Shown one piece after another: positions 25,295-34,638 of a stretch of DNA of 64,000 nt (positions within the stretch are counted from its first letter, which is position 1; each line of letters starts with the position of its first letter). The stretch spans positions 6,882,001 through 6,946,000 of the forward strand of contig NZ_CP107947.1 of the NCBI RefSeq assembly GCF_036059255.1. The letters are read 5' to 3'. The DNA comes from Micromonospora sp. NBC_00389 (GTDB taxonomy: Bacteria; Actinomycetota; Actinomycetes; Mycobacteriales; Micromonosporaceae). A program made the translations under genes and the position numbers. The notes beneath the pieces were generated by a model, which was not told the origin of the DNA, did not search any database, and saw only the letters and a list, made by a program, of their open reading frames with translations.

Positions 25295-26185
25295 GTGGAG
25301 CGTGTCGGAGTGGTCGGACTTGGCGGCATGGGCACGGCTTTGGCAGATGCCCTGCTCGCCGCCGGATACCCAACCGGGTGCTACGACACCCGCCCGGAGG
25401 CCGTCGCGCCACTGACCGACCGGGGCGCTGTCGCCGCCACCGATCCGCGCGACCTGGCCGAACGCAGTGATGTCGTGATGACCTTCCTGCCCGGACCAAC
25501 GCAGGTACTCGAGGTGGCCCTGCACCCCGAACGCGGCGTGCTCGCCGGCCTCGGCGCGGACGCCATGCTGCTGGACATGTCCACCTGCGGGCCGGATCTG
25601 GCCACCGTCGTCGGGGCAGCCTTCGACGCCGCCGGCCGGCGGTTCGTCGACTGCCCGGTGAGCCGCAAGGCCCCGGACATGACAGTCCTGGTGGGCGGCG
25701 AACCCGGCGTGCTGGGCCCCGCCGAGGGAATACTGCAGCAGGTGTCACGCACCGTGATCTACTGCGGACGGCGAGGCGCCGGCTACGCGACCAAGCTGCT
25801 GAACCAACATGTGAAGTACGCCTGGTACCTCGCCTCGGCCGAGGCGCTGCTCGTCGCGAAACAGCTCGGCCTCGACCCCGACGCCGTCGCGACCGCGGTT
25901 CAGCAGTGCAGCGGCGGCGATTCCGGGCTGGCCACGGCCGCGAAGTACTTCCGCGACGACGCCGCCGGCATGGCTACCCACGCGCCGGCGAGCACGATCG
26001 AGAAGGACGTCGTACTGGCCGAGGCGATGGCGAACACGGCGGGCGTCCGCAGCCGGACACTCGGCGTCGTCGTGGACTTCTTCCTTGACGTCAGCACCAC
26101 CCCGTACCGGCAGCGTCCGTATCCGGAGAGCTGCGAACTTCTCGAGGAGCTGCGAACCATGCCGCGCCAGGTCGGAGACCGATAG
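25295..26185 (+). CDS. 3-hydroxyisobutyrate dehydrogenase-family NAD(P)-dependent oxidoreductase
   Basis: A 296-residue beta-hydroxyacid dehydrogenase. The NAD-binding motif is GLGGMG (8-13), substrate loops are DMSTCGP (94-100) and DCPVSRKAPD (119-128), and the catalytic lysine is K167 in TKLLNQ. The usual GG after PVS in the substrate loop is changed to RK, so the substrate may differ from 3-hydroxyisobutyrate. It starts at a GTG with GAGAGGGG upstream and overlaps the next gene by 1 nt. Its position between a dioxygenase/TTT transporter and a class II aldolase suggests it could rearomatise a carboxylated dihydrodiol; this is inference. Confidence 0.82.
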   Translation: MERVGVVGLGGMGTALADALLAAGYPTGCYDTRPEAVAPLTDRGAVAATDPRDLAERSDVVMTFLPGPTQVLEVALHPERGVLAGLGADAMLLDMSTCGPDLATVVGAAFDAAGRRFVDCPVSRKAPDMTVLVGGEPGVLGPAEGILQQVSRTVIYCGRRGAGYATKLLNQHVKYAWYLASAEALLVAKQLGLDPDAVATAVQQCSGGDSGLATAAKYFRDDAAGMATHAPASTIEKDVVLAEAMANTAGVRSRTLGVVVDFFLDVSTTPYRQRPYPESCELLEELRTMPRQVGDR

Positions 26186-26970
26186 TGTCCGCGTCCGGAT
26201 CCATCACCGACCCCCAGCAGATCACCAGCCCGCGCGGCACGCCCACCGACCCGGCGCAGGCCGCCCGGCACCTGGTCGCGCTCGCCTGCCGGGTTCTCGC
26301 CCAGCAGGGGCTCGCCGAGGACGTCCTCGGCCATGTCAGCCTGCGCACCGAAGACGGCGGGCTGTACGTCCGCTGCCGTGGCCCGCGCGAGCGTGGGCTG
26401 CTGTTCACCGACCCCGATGATGTGCACGCGGTGGGACTCGACGACAACGATCCGCTCGCTGACTCCTACCAGGTGCCCAACGAGCTGCCGATCCACCGCG
26501 AGGTGCTGCGCGCGCGGCCGGATGTCCGGGCCGTCGTACACGTCCACCCACCGGCCGTCATCGCCGCCGACCTCGCCGGCCTGTCGCTGCGGCCGATCGT
26601 CGGGGCCTACAACATCCCGGCGATGCGGCTGGCACACGAGGGCATTCCGGTCTACCCGCGCGGCGTTCTGATCAACCGGCCGGAGCTGGGCAAGGATGTG
26701 GCCGCCGTGCTCGGCGACAAGCCGACGTGCGTCCTGCGGGCACACGGCATCGTCGCGACCGGCGACTCGGTGCAGCAGGCCGTGGTCAGAGCGCTCAACC
26801 TCGACGCCCTCGCCCGGATCACGCTGTACGCGGGTCAGCACGGCAAGGTTCCGCCGGAGCTGCCGGCGGATGACATCGCCGAGCTGCCCGACCTCGGCTC
26901 GCACTTCAACGACGCCCAGGTCTGGCTCAACCGGGTCGCCCGCCTCGACCACGCGGGGCTGGGTCTCTGA
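26185..26970 (+). CDS. Class II aldolase/adducin family protein, possible dihydroxy-aromatic acid decarboxylase
   Basis: A 261-residue class II aldolase-fold protein with about 25 extra N-terminal residues. The metal ligands are H119 and H121 (VVHVHPPAV) and H187 (RAHGIVATG), with acid/base Glu near E100 (PNELPIHREV). The family includes fuculose-phosphate aldolase and, in Gram-positive phthalate pathways, the 3,4-dihydroxyphthalate 2-decarboxylase PhtC. Position just before the protocatechuate operon favours a decarboxylase producing protocatechuate, but sequence alone cannot separate this from an aldolase. The GTG start shares one base with the preceding stop. Confidence 0.78.
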   Translation: MSASGSITDPQQITSPRGTPTDPAQAARHLVALACRVLAQQGLAEDVLGHVSLRTEDGGLYVRCRGPRERGLLFTDPDDVHAVGLDDNDPLADSYQVPNELPIHREVLRARPDVRAVVHVHPPAVIAADLAGLSLRPIVGAYNIPAMRLAHEGIPVYPRGVLINRPELGKDVAAVLGDKPTCVLRAHGIVATGDSVQQAVVRALNLDALARITLYAGQHGKVPPELPADDIAELPDLGSHFNDAQVWLNRVARLDHAGLGL

Positions 26971-27000
26971 TCCCCGCGTACCGACAAGCAGAGGAAAGCA

Positions 27001-27836
27001 TGGCCGACATCCGTACCCTGCGCGACGCCGTGGCGGAGCTGATCCATGACGGCGACACCGTCGCGATGGAGGGCTTCACCCACCTGATCCCATTCGCCGC
27101 CGCACACGAGATCATCCGCCAGGGCATCACCGATCTCACCCTGGTCCGGATGACCCCGGACGTGATCTACGACCAGCTCATCGGCATGGGACTGGTGCGC
27201 AAGCTCGTCTTCTCCTGGGGCGGGAATCCGGGCGTCGGCTCGCTGCACCGCTTCCGCGACGCGGTGGAGAACGGCTGGCCCCGCCCGTTGCAGCTGGACG
27301 AGCACAGCCACGCCGGGATGGCCAACCGGTACGTCGCCGGCGCCTCCCGACTGCCCTTCGCCGTGCTACGCGGCTACCGCGGCAGCGACCTGGCCACCCG
27401 CAGCGACACCGTGGGCACCGTCTCCTGCCCCTTCACCGGGGAGGAGTTGGCCGCGGTGGCCGCGGTGAACCCCGACGTCACCGTCATCCACGCCCAGCAG
27501 GCCGACCGCCGCGGCAACGTCCGGCTCTGGGGCCTGGTCGGCGTGCAGAAGGAAGCCGCGCTGGCCGCCGACCGGGTCCTGGTCACCGTGGAGGAGATCG
27601 TCGAGGAGCTGGCGCCGCGACCCGACGCAGTCACCCTGCCCAGTTGGGCGGTCACCGCCGTCGCCCACGCCCCGGGCGGCGCCCACCCCTCGTACGCGGC
27701 CGGCCACTCCGTCCGCGACAACGCCTTCTACCAGGCCTGGGACCCGATCGCGCGCGACCGGGACACCTTCCACGCCTGGATGCGCGAACACGTCCTGGAA
27801 CCCGTCACCGATCCGGAAGGAGCCGCCACCCGATGA
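27001..27836 (+). CDS. pcaI: 3-oxoadipate CoA-transferase, subunit A
   Basis: A 278-residue family I CoA-transferase alpha subunit, with the N-terminal GDTVAMEGFTHLIPFAAAHEI region (glycine-rich in homologues) and the VTVIHAQQADRRGNV motif. In this operon it is assigned as PcaI: 3-oxoadipate plus succinyl-CoA gives 3-oxoadipyl-CoA. It is also similar to glutaconate CoA-transferase GctA, so the assignment rests partly on the pcaJ-F-H-G-B-L neighbours. It overlaps subunit B by 4 nt. Confidence 0.85.
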
Positions 27837-28639
27837 CGTCGACCACCCGGCCCGCCACCGCCACCGTGCCGGCCGTAGCGCACTGGACCTCCGACGAACT
27901 GATGACGGTCAACGCGGCCCGGGCGCTCACCGGCCACCGCACCTGCTTCGTCGGTATCGGCCTGCCCAGCACGGCCGCCAACCTCGCCCGGCGGATCGGA
28001 CGTCCCGACCTGGTGCTCATCTACGAGGCTGGCACCCTCGGCTCCAAGCCCACCCGTCTACCGCTGTCCATCGGGGACGGGGAGCTCGCCGACACCGCGG
28101 ACGCGGTGATCTCCGTACCGGAGATCTTCAACTACTGGCTGCAGGCCGGCCGGATTGACGTCGGCTTCCTCGGCGCCGCTCAGGTCGACCGGTACGCCAA
28201 CATCAACACCACCCTCATCGACCGCGGGCCGACGAAACCGCCGGGGCGGCTGCCCGGCGCTGGCGGCGCCCCCGAAATCGCGGCCAACTGCGGCCAGGTG
28301 CTGATCGTGCTGCGGCACTCCATCCGTAACCTGGTGCGGAAGCTGGACTTCATCACCACGGTCGGCCACGGCTCCGGCCCCGACGACCGCTCCCGGCTCG
28401 GCCTGCGCGGCGCGGGTCCGGTCGCGGTCATCACCGACCTCGGCGTGCTCCGGCCCGATCCGACCACCGCCGAACTGGTGCTCACCGAACTGCACCCGGG
28501 TGTGACCGTGGAGCAGGTCCGGGCCGCCACCGGCTGGGAGCTGCGCATCGCCGGGACGCTCACCACCACGCCGCCGCCCACCGCCGCCGAACTCGCCGCC
28601 CTGCGCGCACTGCAGGCCGCCGGGAGGCGTACGACATGA
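27833..28639 (+). CDS. pcaJ: 3-oxoadipate CoA-transferase, subunit B
   Basis: A 268-residue beta subunit. The catalytic glutamate is E65 in LIYEAGTLGSKP, which carries the CoA thioester, and the VGFLGAAQVDRYANINTT motif is near 125-142. It partners with pcaI (ATGA overlap at 27833-27836) and overlaps the thiolase gene by 4 nt. Confidence 0.87.
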   Translation: MTSTTRPATATVPAVAHWTSDELMTVNAARALTGHRTCFVGIGLPSTAANLARRIGRPDLVLIYEAGTLGSKPTRLPLSIGDGELADTADAVISVPEIFNYWLQAGRIDVGFLGAAQVDRYANINTTLIDRGPTKPPGRLPGAGGAPEIAANCGQVLIVLRHSIRNLVRKLDFITTVGHGSGPDDRSRLGLRGAGPVAVITDLGVLRPDPTTAELVLTELHPGVTVEQVRAATGWELRIAGTLTTTPPPTAAELAALRALQAAGRRTT

Positions 28640-29829
28640 CGGACCGCTCCCGCGACGTTTTCGTCGTCGACGCCGTACGCACCCCGATCGGCAGATACGG
28701 CGGGGCGCTGGCCGGTATCCGCCCCGACGACCTGGCCGCCCACGTGCTCCGGGCGCTGGTCAAGCGCACGCCGCAGCTGGACCCGGCCCGCGTCGACGAC
28801 GTACTGCTCGGCAACGCCAACGGCGCGGGCGAGGAGAACCGCGACGTGGCCCGGATGGCGGTGCTGCTCGCCGGACTCCCCGTCACCGTCCCCGGCGCCA
28901 CCGTCAACCGGCTGTGCGGCTCCGGCCTGGAAGCTGTCATCCAGGCGGCGCGGGCCATCCGGTGCGGCGACGCCTCGATCGCCATCGCCGGCGGGGTGGA
29001 GTCCATGAGCCGGGCGCCGTGGGTGCTACCCAAGCCCGAACGGGCCTTCCCGGCCGGTCATCAGCAACTGCACTCCACCACGCTCGGCTGGCGCATGGTC
29101 AACCCACACATGTCACCGGAGTGGACGATCTCCCTCGGCGAGAGCGCCGAACTGGTCGCCGACCGGTACGGCATAACCCGTGAGTCCCAGGACGCCTTCG
29201 CGCTAGCGAGCCACGAGAAGGCCAGCCGCGCCTGGCGGGACGGCCGCTTCGACGCGGAGGTCGTCGGCTACCCGGGCGTCGACCTGCCGCGCGACGAATG
29301 CATCCGGGACGACACGTCCGCGGCGGCCCTCGCCCGGCTGAAACCCGTCTTCCGCACCGACGGTGGCACGGTCACCGCCGGCAACTCGTCGCCGCTAAAC
29401 GACGGGGCCGCGGCCCTGCTGCTCGCCGACGAGGAGGGCCTGCGGGCCAGTGGCCGGGAACCGCTCGCCCGGATCCGGGCCTCGGCGGTCACCGGCATCG
29501 AGCCCCAGTACTTCGGGGTCGGACCGGTCGAGGCGGTGCGCCGGGGCCTGGCCAGGGCCGGCCGAGGTTTCGCCGACCTGCACACGGTCGAACTCAACGA
29601 GGCATTCGCCGCGCAGTCGCTCGCCTGCCTGGGCGAGTGGCCAGAGCTCGACCCGGCGATCGTCAACCCGCGCGGTGGCGCGATCGCCATCGGCCACCCG
29701 CTCGGCGCCTCCGGCGCCCGCATCGCGGGCGCGGTCGCCCATCAACTCGCCGACGCCGGTACCGGCGTCGGGGTGGCCGCCCTGTGCATCGGCGTAGGGC
29801 AGGGCCTCGCCCTGGTGCTCGAACGCTGA
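28636..29829 (+). CDS. pcaF: 3-oxoadipyl-CoA thiolase
   Basis: A 397-residue thiolase. The nucleophile is C94 (NRLCGSGLEA), the activating residues are H354 (AIAIGHPLGASG) and C384 (LCIGVGQG), and the VESMSRAPWVLPK segment is conserved. It cleaves 3-oxoadipyl-CoA to succinyl-CoA and acetyl-CoA, the last step of the beta-ketoadipate pathway. Gene order pcaI-J-F-H-G-B-L equals that of the Streptomyces pca operon. Confidence 0.92.
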   Translation: MTDRSRDVFVVDAVRTPIGRYGGALAGIRPDDLAAHVLRALVKRTPQLDPARVDDVLLGNANGAGEENRDVARMAVLLAGLPVTVPGATVNRLCGSGLEAVIQAARAIRCGDASIAIAGGVESMSRAPWVLPKPERAFPAGHQQLHSTTLGWRMVNPHMSPEWTISLGESAELVADRYGITRESQDAFALASHEKASRAWRDGRFDAEVVGYPGVDLPRDECIRDDTSAAALARLKPVFRTDGGTVTAGNSSPLNDGAAALLLADEEGLRASGREPLARIRASAVTGIEPQYFGVGPVEAVRRGLARAGRGFADLHTVELNEAFAAQSLACLGEWPELDPAIVNPRGGAIAIGHPLGASGARIAGAVAHQLADAGTGVGVAALCIGVGQGLALVLER

Positions 29830-29925
29830 CCGCAGTTTCGGACGGCCGAGGCGATCCCGCACCCCGAAGTCCGCGCCGCCCACGCGCCGCCACCGCCCGT
29901 CCGACCGATACCTGACGGAGACCCG

Positions 29926-30762
29926 ATGACCGCCACCACCACGCCGGTCCAACTGGCACCCGCACCACCCATCGCGACCCGCCCCCCCGGCCCGGCCGAG
30001 GTCCCGCTCATCCAGGCTGACATCGACCGGGAGATCGCCGAGGCGCGGCAGAGCGCCCGGGCTCGGGCAGTGGACGGACGCCTGCCCGACCACCCGGCCC
30101 GGGACTACTCCCCCTACCGCAGCAGCCTGCTGCGGCACCCCGAGCGGGCGCTCGTCGCCGTCCGGGACCCCGAGGCCACCGAACTCACCGGGCCCGCCTT
30201 CGGCGTCACCGACGTCACCGACCTCGACCCCGACCTCACCCGGCAGCACCACGGTGAGCCGCTCGGCGAGCGGATTACCGTCAGCGGGCGGGTCCTGGAC
30301 CGCCGGGGCCATCCGGTGCGTGGCCAACTGGTCGAGATCTGGCAGGCGAACGCGTCGGGCCGGTACGCCCACCAGCGCGACCAGCACCCGGCCCCGCTCG
30401 ACCCAAACTTCACCGGGGTCGGCCGGTGCCTGACCGACGACCAGGGCCACTACCAGTTCACCACCATCAGGCCGGGCGCCTACCCGTGGCGCAATCACCG
30501 CAACGCCTGGCGGCCCGCCCACATCCATTTCTCGCTCTTCGGCACCGCCTTCACCCAACGGCTCGTCACCCAGATGTACTTCCCCGGCGACCCGCTCTTC
30601 CGCTACGACCCGATCATCAACTCCGTCACCGACGAGCCGGCCCGGCAGCGCCTGGTCGCCGCGTACGACCACGACCTGTCCAGCCCCGAATGGACCCTCG
30701 GCTACCGGTGGGACATCGTGCTGGACGGCCCGGCCGCCACCTGGATCGAGGAGGGCCGCTGA
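29926..30762 (+). CDS. pcaH: Protocatechuate 3,4-dioxygenase, beta subunit
   Basis: A 278-residue intradiol dioxygenase beta chain. The four Fe(III) ligands are visible: Y147, Y186, H199 and H201 (GRYAHQ, GAYPWRN, RPAHIHFS), with the same 39- and 13-residue spacings as in the Pseudomonas enzyme. The N-terminal extension is proline-rich, longer than usual (~240 residues). It cleaves protocatechuate to 3-carboxy-cis,cis-muconate with O2. The ATG at 29926 follows a GGAG, 96 nt after pcaF, and the gene overlaps pcaG by 1 nt. Confidence 0.94.
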   Translation: MTATTTPVQLAPAPPIATRPPGPAEVPLIQADIDREIAEARQSARARAVDGRLPDHPARDYSPYRSSLLRHPERALVAVRDPEATELTGPAFGVTDVTDLDPDLTRQHHGEPLGERITVSGRVLDRRGHPVRGQLVEIWQANASGRYAHQRDQHPAPLDPNFTGVGRCLTDDQGHYQFTTIRPGAYPWRNHRNAWRPAHIHFSLFGTAFTQRLVTQMYFPGDPLFRYDPIINSVTDEPARQRLVAAYDHDLSSPEWTLGYRWDIVLDGPAATWIEEGR

Positions 30763-31382
30763 TGGCCACCGACGACACTCCTACCCCGGCGGGTCCGCTC
30801 GCGCCCACCCCGTCCCAGACCGTCGGTCCCTTCTACGGCTACGCCCTGCCCTTCCGGGGCGGCGGCGACGTGGCCCCGCTCGGGCACCCCGACACCATCA
30901 CCGTGCACGGACGGGTGTACGACGGCGTCGGGCAGCCGGTCCCGGACGCGCTGCTGGAGTTCTGGCAAGCCGGTCCCGACGGCGCCACCACCGGAGTGCC
31001 CGGATCGCTGCGTCGTGACCCCGTCACCGGCGCGGTGATAGGCCGCAATGGCGTTGACTTCACCGGTTTCGGCCGGGTTCCCACCGACGCCGACGGGCAC
31101 TACGTCCTGCACACGCTGCCGCCCGGTGCCCGGCCGGGCGCCGCTCCGTACCTGGCGGTGTGCCTGTTCGCCCGTGGCCTGCTGCACCACCTGTACACCC
31201 GGATCTACCTGCCCGAGCAGGTCGGGGCGAACGCCGCCGACCCGGTGCTCGCCGCCCTGGATCCGCGGCGGCGCGCAACCCTGCTCGCCACCGCCGAGCG
31301 CGAGCGGACGTACCGCTTCGACATCCGGATCCAGGCTGGCGACGGCCCGGACGAGGAAACGGTGTTCCTTGACTTCGGCTGA
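30762..31382 (+). CDS. pcaG: Protocatechuate 3,4-dioxygenase, alpha subunit
   Basis: A 206-residue intradiol alpha chain (PTPSQTVGPFYGYALPF start; GRVYDGVGQPVPDALLEFWQA core; FARGLLHHLYTRIYLPE). It lacks the four iron ligands, as expected for the non-catalytic subunit. It starts one base inside the pcaH stop and ends 1 nt before the likely pcaB start, so synthesis of the complex is coupled. Confidence 0.93.
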   Translation: MATDDTPTPAGPLAPTPSQTVGPFYGYALPFRGGGDVAPLGHPDTITVHGRVYDGVGQPVPDALLEFWQAGPDGATTGVPGSLRRDPVTGAVIGRNGVDFTGFGRVPTDADGHYVLHTLPPGARPGAAPYLAVCLFARGLLHHLYTRIYLPEQVGANAADPVLAALDPRRRATLLATAERERTYRFDIRIQAGDGPDEETVFLDFG

Positions 31383-31383
31383 G

Positions 31384-32820
31384 GTGCCCGACGGTAGCGG
31401 CACCTCGTTACCGAGCGGCGCCGACGTGGGCCTGCTCTCCCCGGTCCGGGTCGGGTCGGCCGCCGAGTCCGCCACCGGTGACGCCGCATTCCTGCAGGCC
31501 ATGCTGGACGCCGAGGCGGCGCTCACCCGGGCGCAGGCCGCACTCGGCCTCGCCCCGTCGGCGGCCGCTGACGCGGTCGTCGCGGCGGCCCACGCGCAGG
31601 CGTACGACCTGCCCGGCATTGCGGTCCGCGCCCACTCCGACGGCAGCCCGGTCATCCCGCTGGTCGCCGACCTCACCGCGGCCGTCGCCGCCCGGCACCC
31701 GGCCGCCGCCGAGTACGTCCACCGCGGCGCCACCAGCCAGGACATCCTCGACACGGCCACCATGCTGGTCGCCCGTCGGACCCTCGGCCCGGTGCTGGAC
31801 GACCTCGACCGCACCGCCGCCGCCCTGGCCCGGCTCGCCACCGAGCACCGCGCGACGCCGATGCCCGGCCGTACCCTCACCCAGCACGCCGTGCCCACCA
31901 CGTTCGGGCTCAAGGTCGCTGGCTGGCGGAGCCTCGTGCTGGACGCCCAGGACCGCCTGCACGCCGTACGGGAGACGCTGCCCGCGCAACTCGGCGGAGC
32001 GGCGGGGACGCTTGCCGCGTTCCACGCCTATGCCGAATCCGAGGTGCCGGTGCCGGGGCGGGGTGATGTGGGCCTGGCCCTGATCGCCCGGTACGCCGAG
32101 GAGACCGGCCTGGCGCAGCCCGTACTGCCCTGGCACAGCCTGCGTACTCCGGTCGCCGACCTCGGCGCCGCCCTGGCCTTCACCACCGGCGCGCTCGGCA
32201 AGCTCGCCGCCGACGTCCTGGTGCTCTCTCGCACCGAGATCGGCGAGGTGTCCGAGGGATCCGGCGGCGGTTCCTCCGCCATGCCGCAGAAGAGCAACCC
32301 GGTGCGTGCCACGCTCCTCGCCGCGACCGCACGCCAGGTGCCGGCGCTCGCCGCCGTGCTGCTCGGCGCCCTCGTCGCCGAGGACGAGCGCCCGTCCGGC
32401 GCCTGGCAGGCCGAGTGGCAGACGCTGCGCGAGGCGCTCCGGCTGACCGGCGGCGCGGCCCGGGAGGCCGGCCAACTGGCCGAGGGGTTGCGGGTGCGGC
32501 CAGACCGGATGCGCGCCGACCTCGACCTCACCGGCGGACTGATCGTCTCGGAACGGCTGAACGCGGTGCTCGCCGCTGCGGTCGGCCGGGCGCGGGCAAA
32601 GCAACTCATCGCCCGCGCCGCCCAGCGTGCCACGGCCGAGCACATCGGCCTCGACCAGGCACTGGCGGAGGAGGCCGGGCGAGCTGGCCTCTCGGACGAA
32701 AGCCAAATTCGCCAACTCATCGATCCGGTCGACTATCTCGGTTCGGCCGCCGCGCTCACCGACCAGGCCCTGCGCCGCGACGCACGCTCCAGACCGACCG
32801 CACCATGGGAGAACAGATGA
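31384..32820 (+). CDS. pcaB: 3-carboxy-cis,cis-muconate cycloisomerase
   Basis: A 478-residue fumarase/aspartase-superfamily enzyme. The signature GSSAMPQKSNPV lies near residues 293-304, HRGATSQDILDT near 115-126, and PGRTLTQHAVPTTFG downstream. The C-terminal extension to SLRRDARSR is typical of bacterial PcaB. I set the start at the GTG at 31384; a TTG at 31369 within pcaG is an alternative. It converts carboxymuconate to 4-carboxymuconolactone. It overlaps pcaL by 4 nt. Confidence 0.9.
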   Translation: MPDGSGTSLPSGADVGLLSPVRVGSAAESATGDAAFLQAMLDAEAALTRAQAALGLAPSAAADAVVAAAHAQAYDLPGIAVRAHSDGSPVIPLVADLTAAVAARHPAAAEYVHRGATSQDILDTATMLVARRTLGPVLDDLDRTAAALARLATEHRATPMPGRTLTQHAVPTTFGLKVAGWRSLVLDAQDRLHAVRETLPAQLGGAAGTLAAFHAYAESEVPVPGRGDVGLALIARYAEETGLAQPVLPWHSLRTPVADLGAALAFTTGALGKLAADVLVLSRTEIGEVSEGSGGGSSAMPQKSNPVRATLLAATARQVPALAAVLLGALVAEDERPSGAWQAEWQTLREALRLTGGAAREAGQLAEGLRVRPDRMRADLDLTGGLIVSERLNAVLAAAVGRARAKQLIARAAQRATAEHIGLDQALAEEAGRAGLSDESQIRQLIDPVDYLGSAAALTDQALRRDARSRPTAPWENR

Positions 32821-34058
32821 CAGCCCAGCCGCGGCGACCGCTGCTCCATCACCGGCTCGACGGTCCGGAGAACGGCCCACCGCTGATCCTCGGCCCGTCC
32901 CTCGGCACCTCCCTCGCGGTATGGGAACCGTCACTGCCTGATCTCGCCCGTGCCCACCGGGTACTGCGCTGGGACCTGCCGGGCCACGGGGGTTCGCCCA
33001 CCAGCCTGCTGCCGGACGGTCGACCGGGCGCCACGTCCGTCGCCGACCTGGCCCGGCTGGTTCTCGACCTGGCCGACCAGCACGGATGGCGACAGTTCGC
33101 GTACGCGGGCATCTCCCTCGGCGGCGCGGTTGGCACCCACCTCGCCCGGCACCACTCGGACCGGGTCCGCTCACTCGCCCTGGTCTGCTCCTCCGCCCGC
33201 TTCGGCGAGCCTCGGTCCTGGGCCGAGCGGGCCCAGTTGGTCCGGGCCAACGGCACGGAGGTGTTGGTGGCGGGCACCGCCGACCGCTGGTTCACGGCGC
33301 GCTTCGCGGACTCCGCCCGCGCCACCGCGCTCCTGGACGACCTCGCGGCCGCCGATGCCGCCGGCTACGCCGCCTGCTGCGACGCGCTCGCCTCCTACGA
33401 CCTGAGCGGTGAACTACCTCGGATCGCGGTACCCACCCTGGTGGTCGCGGGCCGCGAGGACCCGGCCACCCCACCCGCGCACGCCCGCCGGCTCGCCGAC
33501 GGCATCCCCGGCGCCAGCCTGCTGGAACTGGCCGGCGCCGCCCACCTGGCGAACGTGGAACGCCCGGAGGTGGTCACCGAGGTCCTGCTCCGCCACCTCG
33601 CCGCCACCTGCCCGCCGGCCACGGCCGGGGCGACGGACGACCGGGCACGTCACACCGCCGGCCTGGCGGTACGCCGGGCCGTTCTCGGCGACGCCCACGT
33701 GGACCGCGCGATCGCCAACAGCACCACCTTCACCGCAGACTTCCAGGACTTCATCACCCGCTACGCGTGGGGCGAGATCTGGTCCCGCCCCGGTCTGGAC
33801 CGCCGTACCCGGTCCACCCTCACCCTCACCGCCCTGGTCGCCCGGGGCCACCTGGAGGAACTGGCGCTGCACGTACGCGCCGCCCTGCGCAACGGCCTGA
33901 CGCCCGCCGAAATCGGTGAGGTGCTGCTGCACACCGCGATCTACTGCGGAGTACCGGCCGCGAACGCGGCCTTCGCGGTGGCCCAGCGCATCCTGCGTGA
34001 GCAGGGAGCCGACCTGGACCGGCCCGCCGCGAACGACCCGTCCGCCGACCGCTCCTAA
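32817..34058 (+). CDS. pcaL: Fused 3-oxoadipate enol-lactonase / 4-carboxymuconolactone decarboxylase
   Basis: A 413-residue two-domain protein. Residues ~1-260 form an alpha/beta hydrolase with nucleophile S100 (AGISLGGA) and catalytic His near 241 (GAAHLANVE). Residues ~275-405 are a CMD domain (AIANSTTFTADFQDFITRYAWGEIW begins it; later GEVLLHTAIYCGVPAANAAF). It therefore carries PcaD and PcaC activities on one chain, an arrangement known in actinomycetes. It starts in the pcaB stop (ATGA) and is the last gene of the operon. Confidence 0.94.
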   Translation: MTAQPRRPLLHHRLDGPENGPPLILGPSLGTSLAVWEPSLPDLARAHRVLRWDLPGHGGSPTSLLPDGRPGATSVADLARLVLDLADQHGWRQFAYAGISLGGAVGTHLARHHSDRVRSLALVCSSARFGEPRSWAERAQLVRANGTEVLVAGTADRWFTARFADSARATALLDDLAAADAAGYAACCDALASYDLSGELPRIAVPTLVVAGREDPATPPAHARRLADGIPGASLLELAGAAHLANVERPEVVTEVLLRHLAATCPPATAGATDDRARHTAGLAVRRAVLGDAHVDRAIANSTTFTADFQDFITRYAWGEIWSRPGLDRRTRSTLTLTALVARGHLEELALHVRAALRNGLTPAEIGEVLLHTAIYCGVPAANAAFAVAQRILREQGADLDRPAANDPSADRS

Positions 34059-34224
34059 CCAGACCTGGCGGATATCCGGGACCTGTTCATGCAGGTGTAA
34101 TCGTTCCTACGTCTACCGCGACCATCACCCACTGCTTGCTCTGCTCGTGCCACAGCACCTTTGAATCGCGGCTGGTGCGCCGCTCGTCGACTCACACCCG
34201 CTCGGGTGCGGGTCCCAGCCGGAT
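34059..34224. other. Short intergenic region after pcaL
   Basis: About 165 nt with a CGGATATCCG palindrome and a small ACCTG/CAGGT hairpin (34080-34095) shortly after the pcaL stop. These are weak terminator candidates. No gene is seen. Confidence 0.4.
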
Positions 34225-34638
34225 TCAGCTAGCCGGCCACGTGAGCAGCATGGTCGGGGTGGGCAGGCCGGGCGTTGTCGGCGTTACCTGGGGCAGTGGC
34301 ACCCAGTCAGTCCCACCATCACGGGACAGTCGCATGGCATCTGGTCCTGCCCGAGGATGGTTCGCCGTCGGCGACCTGGACGGCGAAGCATGCGGTCAGC
34401 CCCGAGGGGTAGGGCACATCAAGCAGGTACCGGACAGAAACGGCTTGTAGACCGACTTCTTCACGGACCTCTCGCCGACGGCATCCTCCGTCGTCTCACC
34501 GGGGATGATCCCACCGCCAGGGAGGGTCCAGTACTCCTGGCCATCGTGCCGTCCGGAGGGTCCACGGCCACGCTCGCGCACCATCAGCAGCGTGCTGTTT
34601 GCACGATCACCGCTGCGGTTCGACGGCGCTGGATGACC
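34225..34638 (-). pseudogene. Shredded Nudix hydrolase gene, 5' end cut by an IS
   Basis: Pieces of one Nudix protein read in successive frames: RRRTAAVIVQTAR; LLMVRERGRGPSGRHDGQEY then WTLPGGGIIPGETTEDAV; REVREEVGLQAVSVRYLLDV then PYPSGLTACFAVQVADGEP; and DWVPLPQVTPTTPGLPTPTM ending at a TGA (34225-34227). Joined, they form the Nudix box GX5EX7REVXEEVG. At least three frame changes mean it is not functional. Its 5' edge coincides with the IS boundary at 34639, so the IS probably removed the start. Confidence 0.75.
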
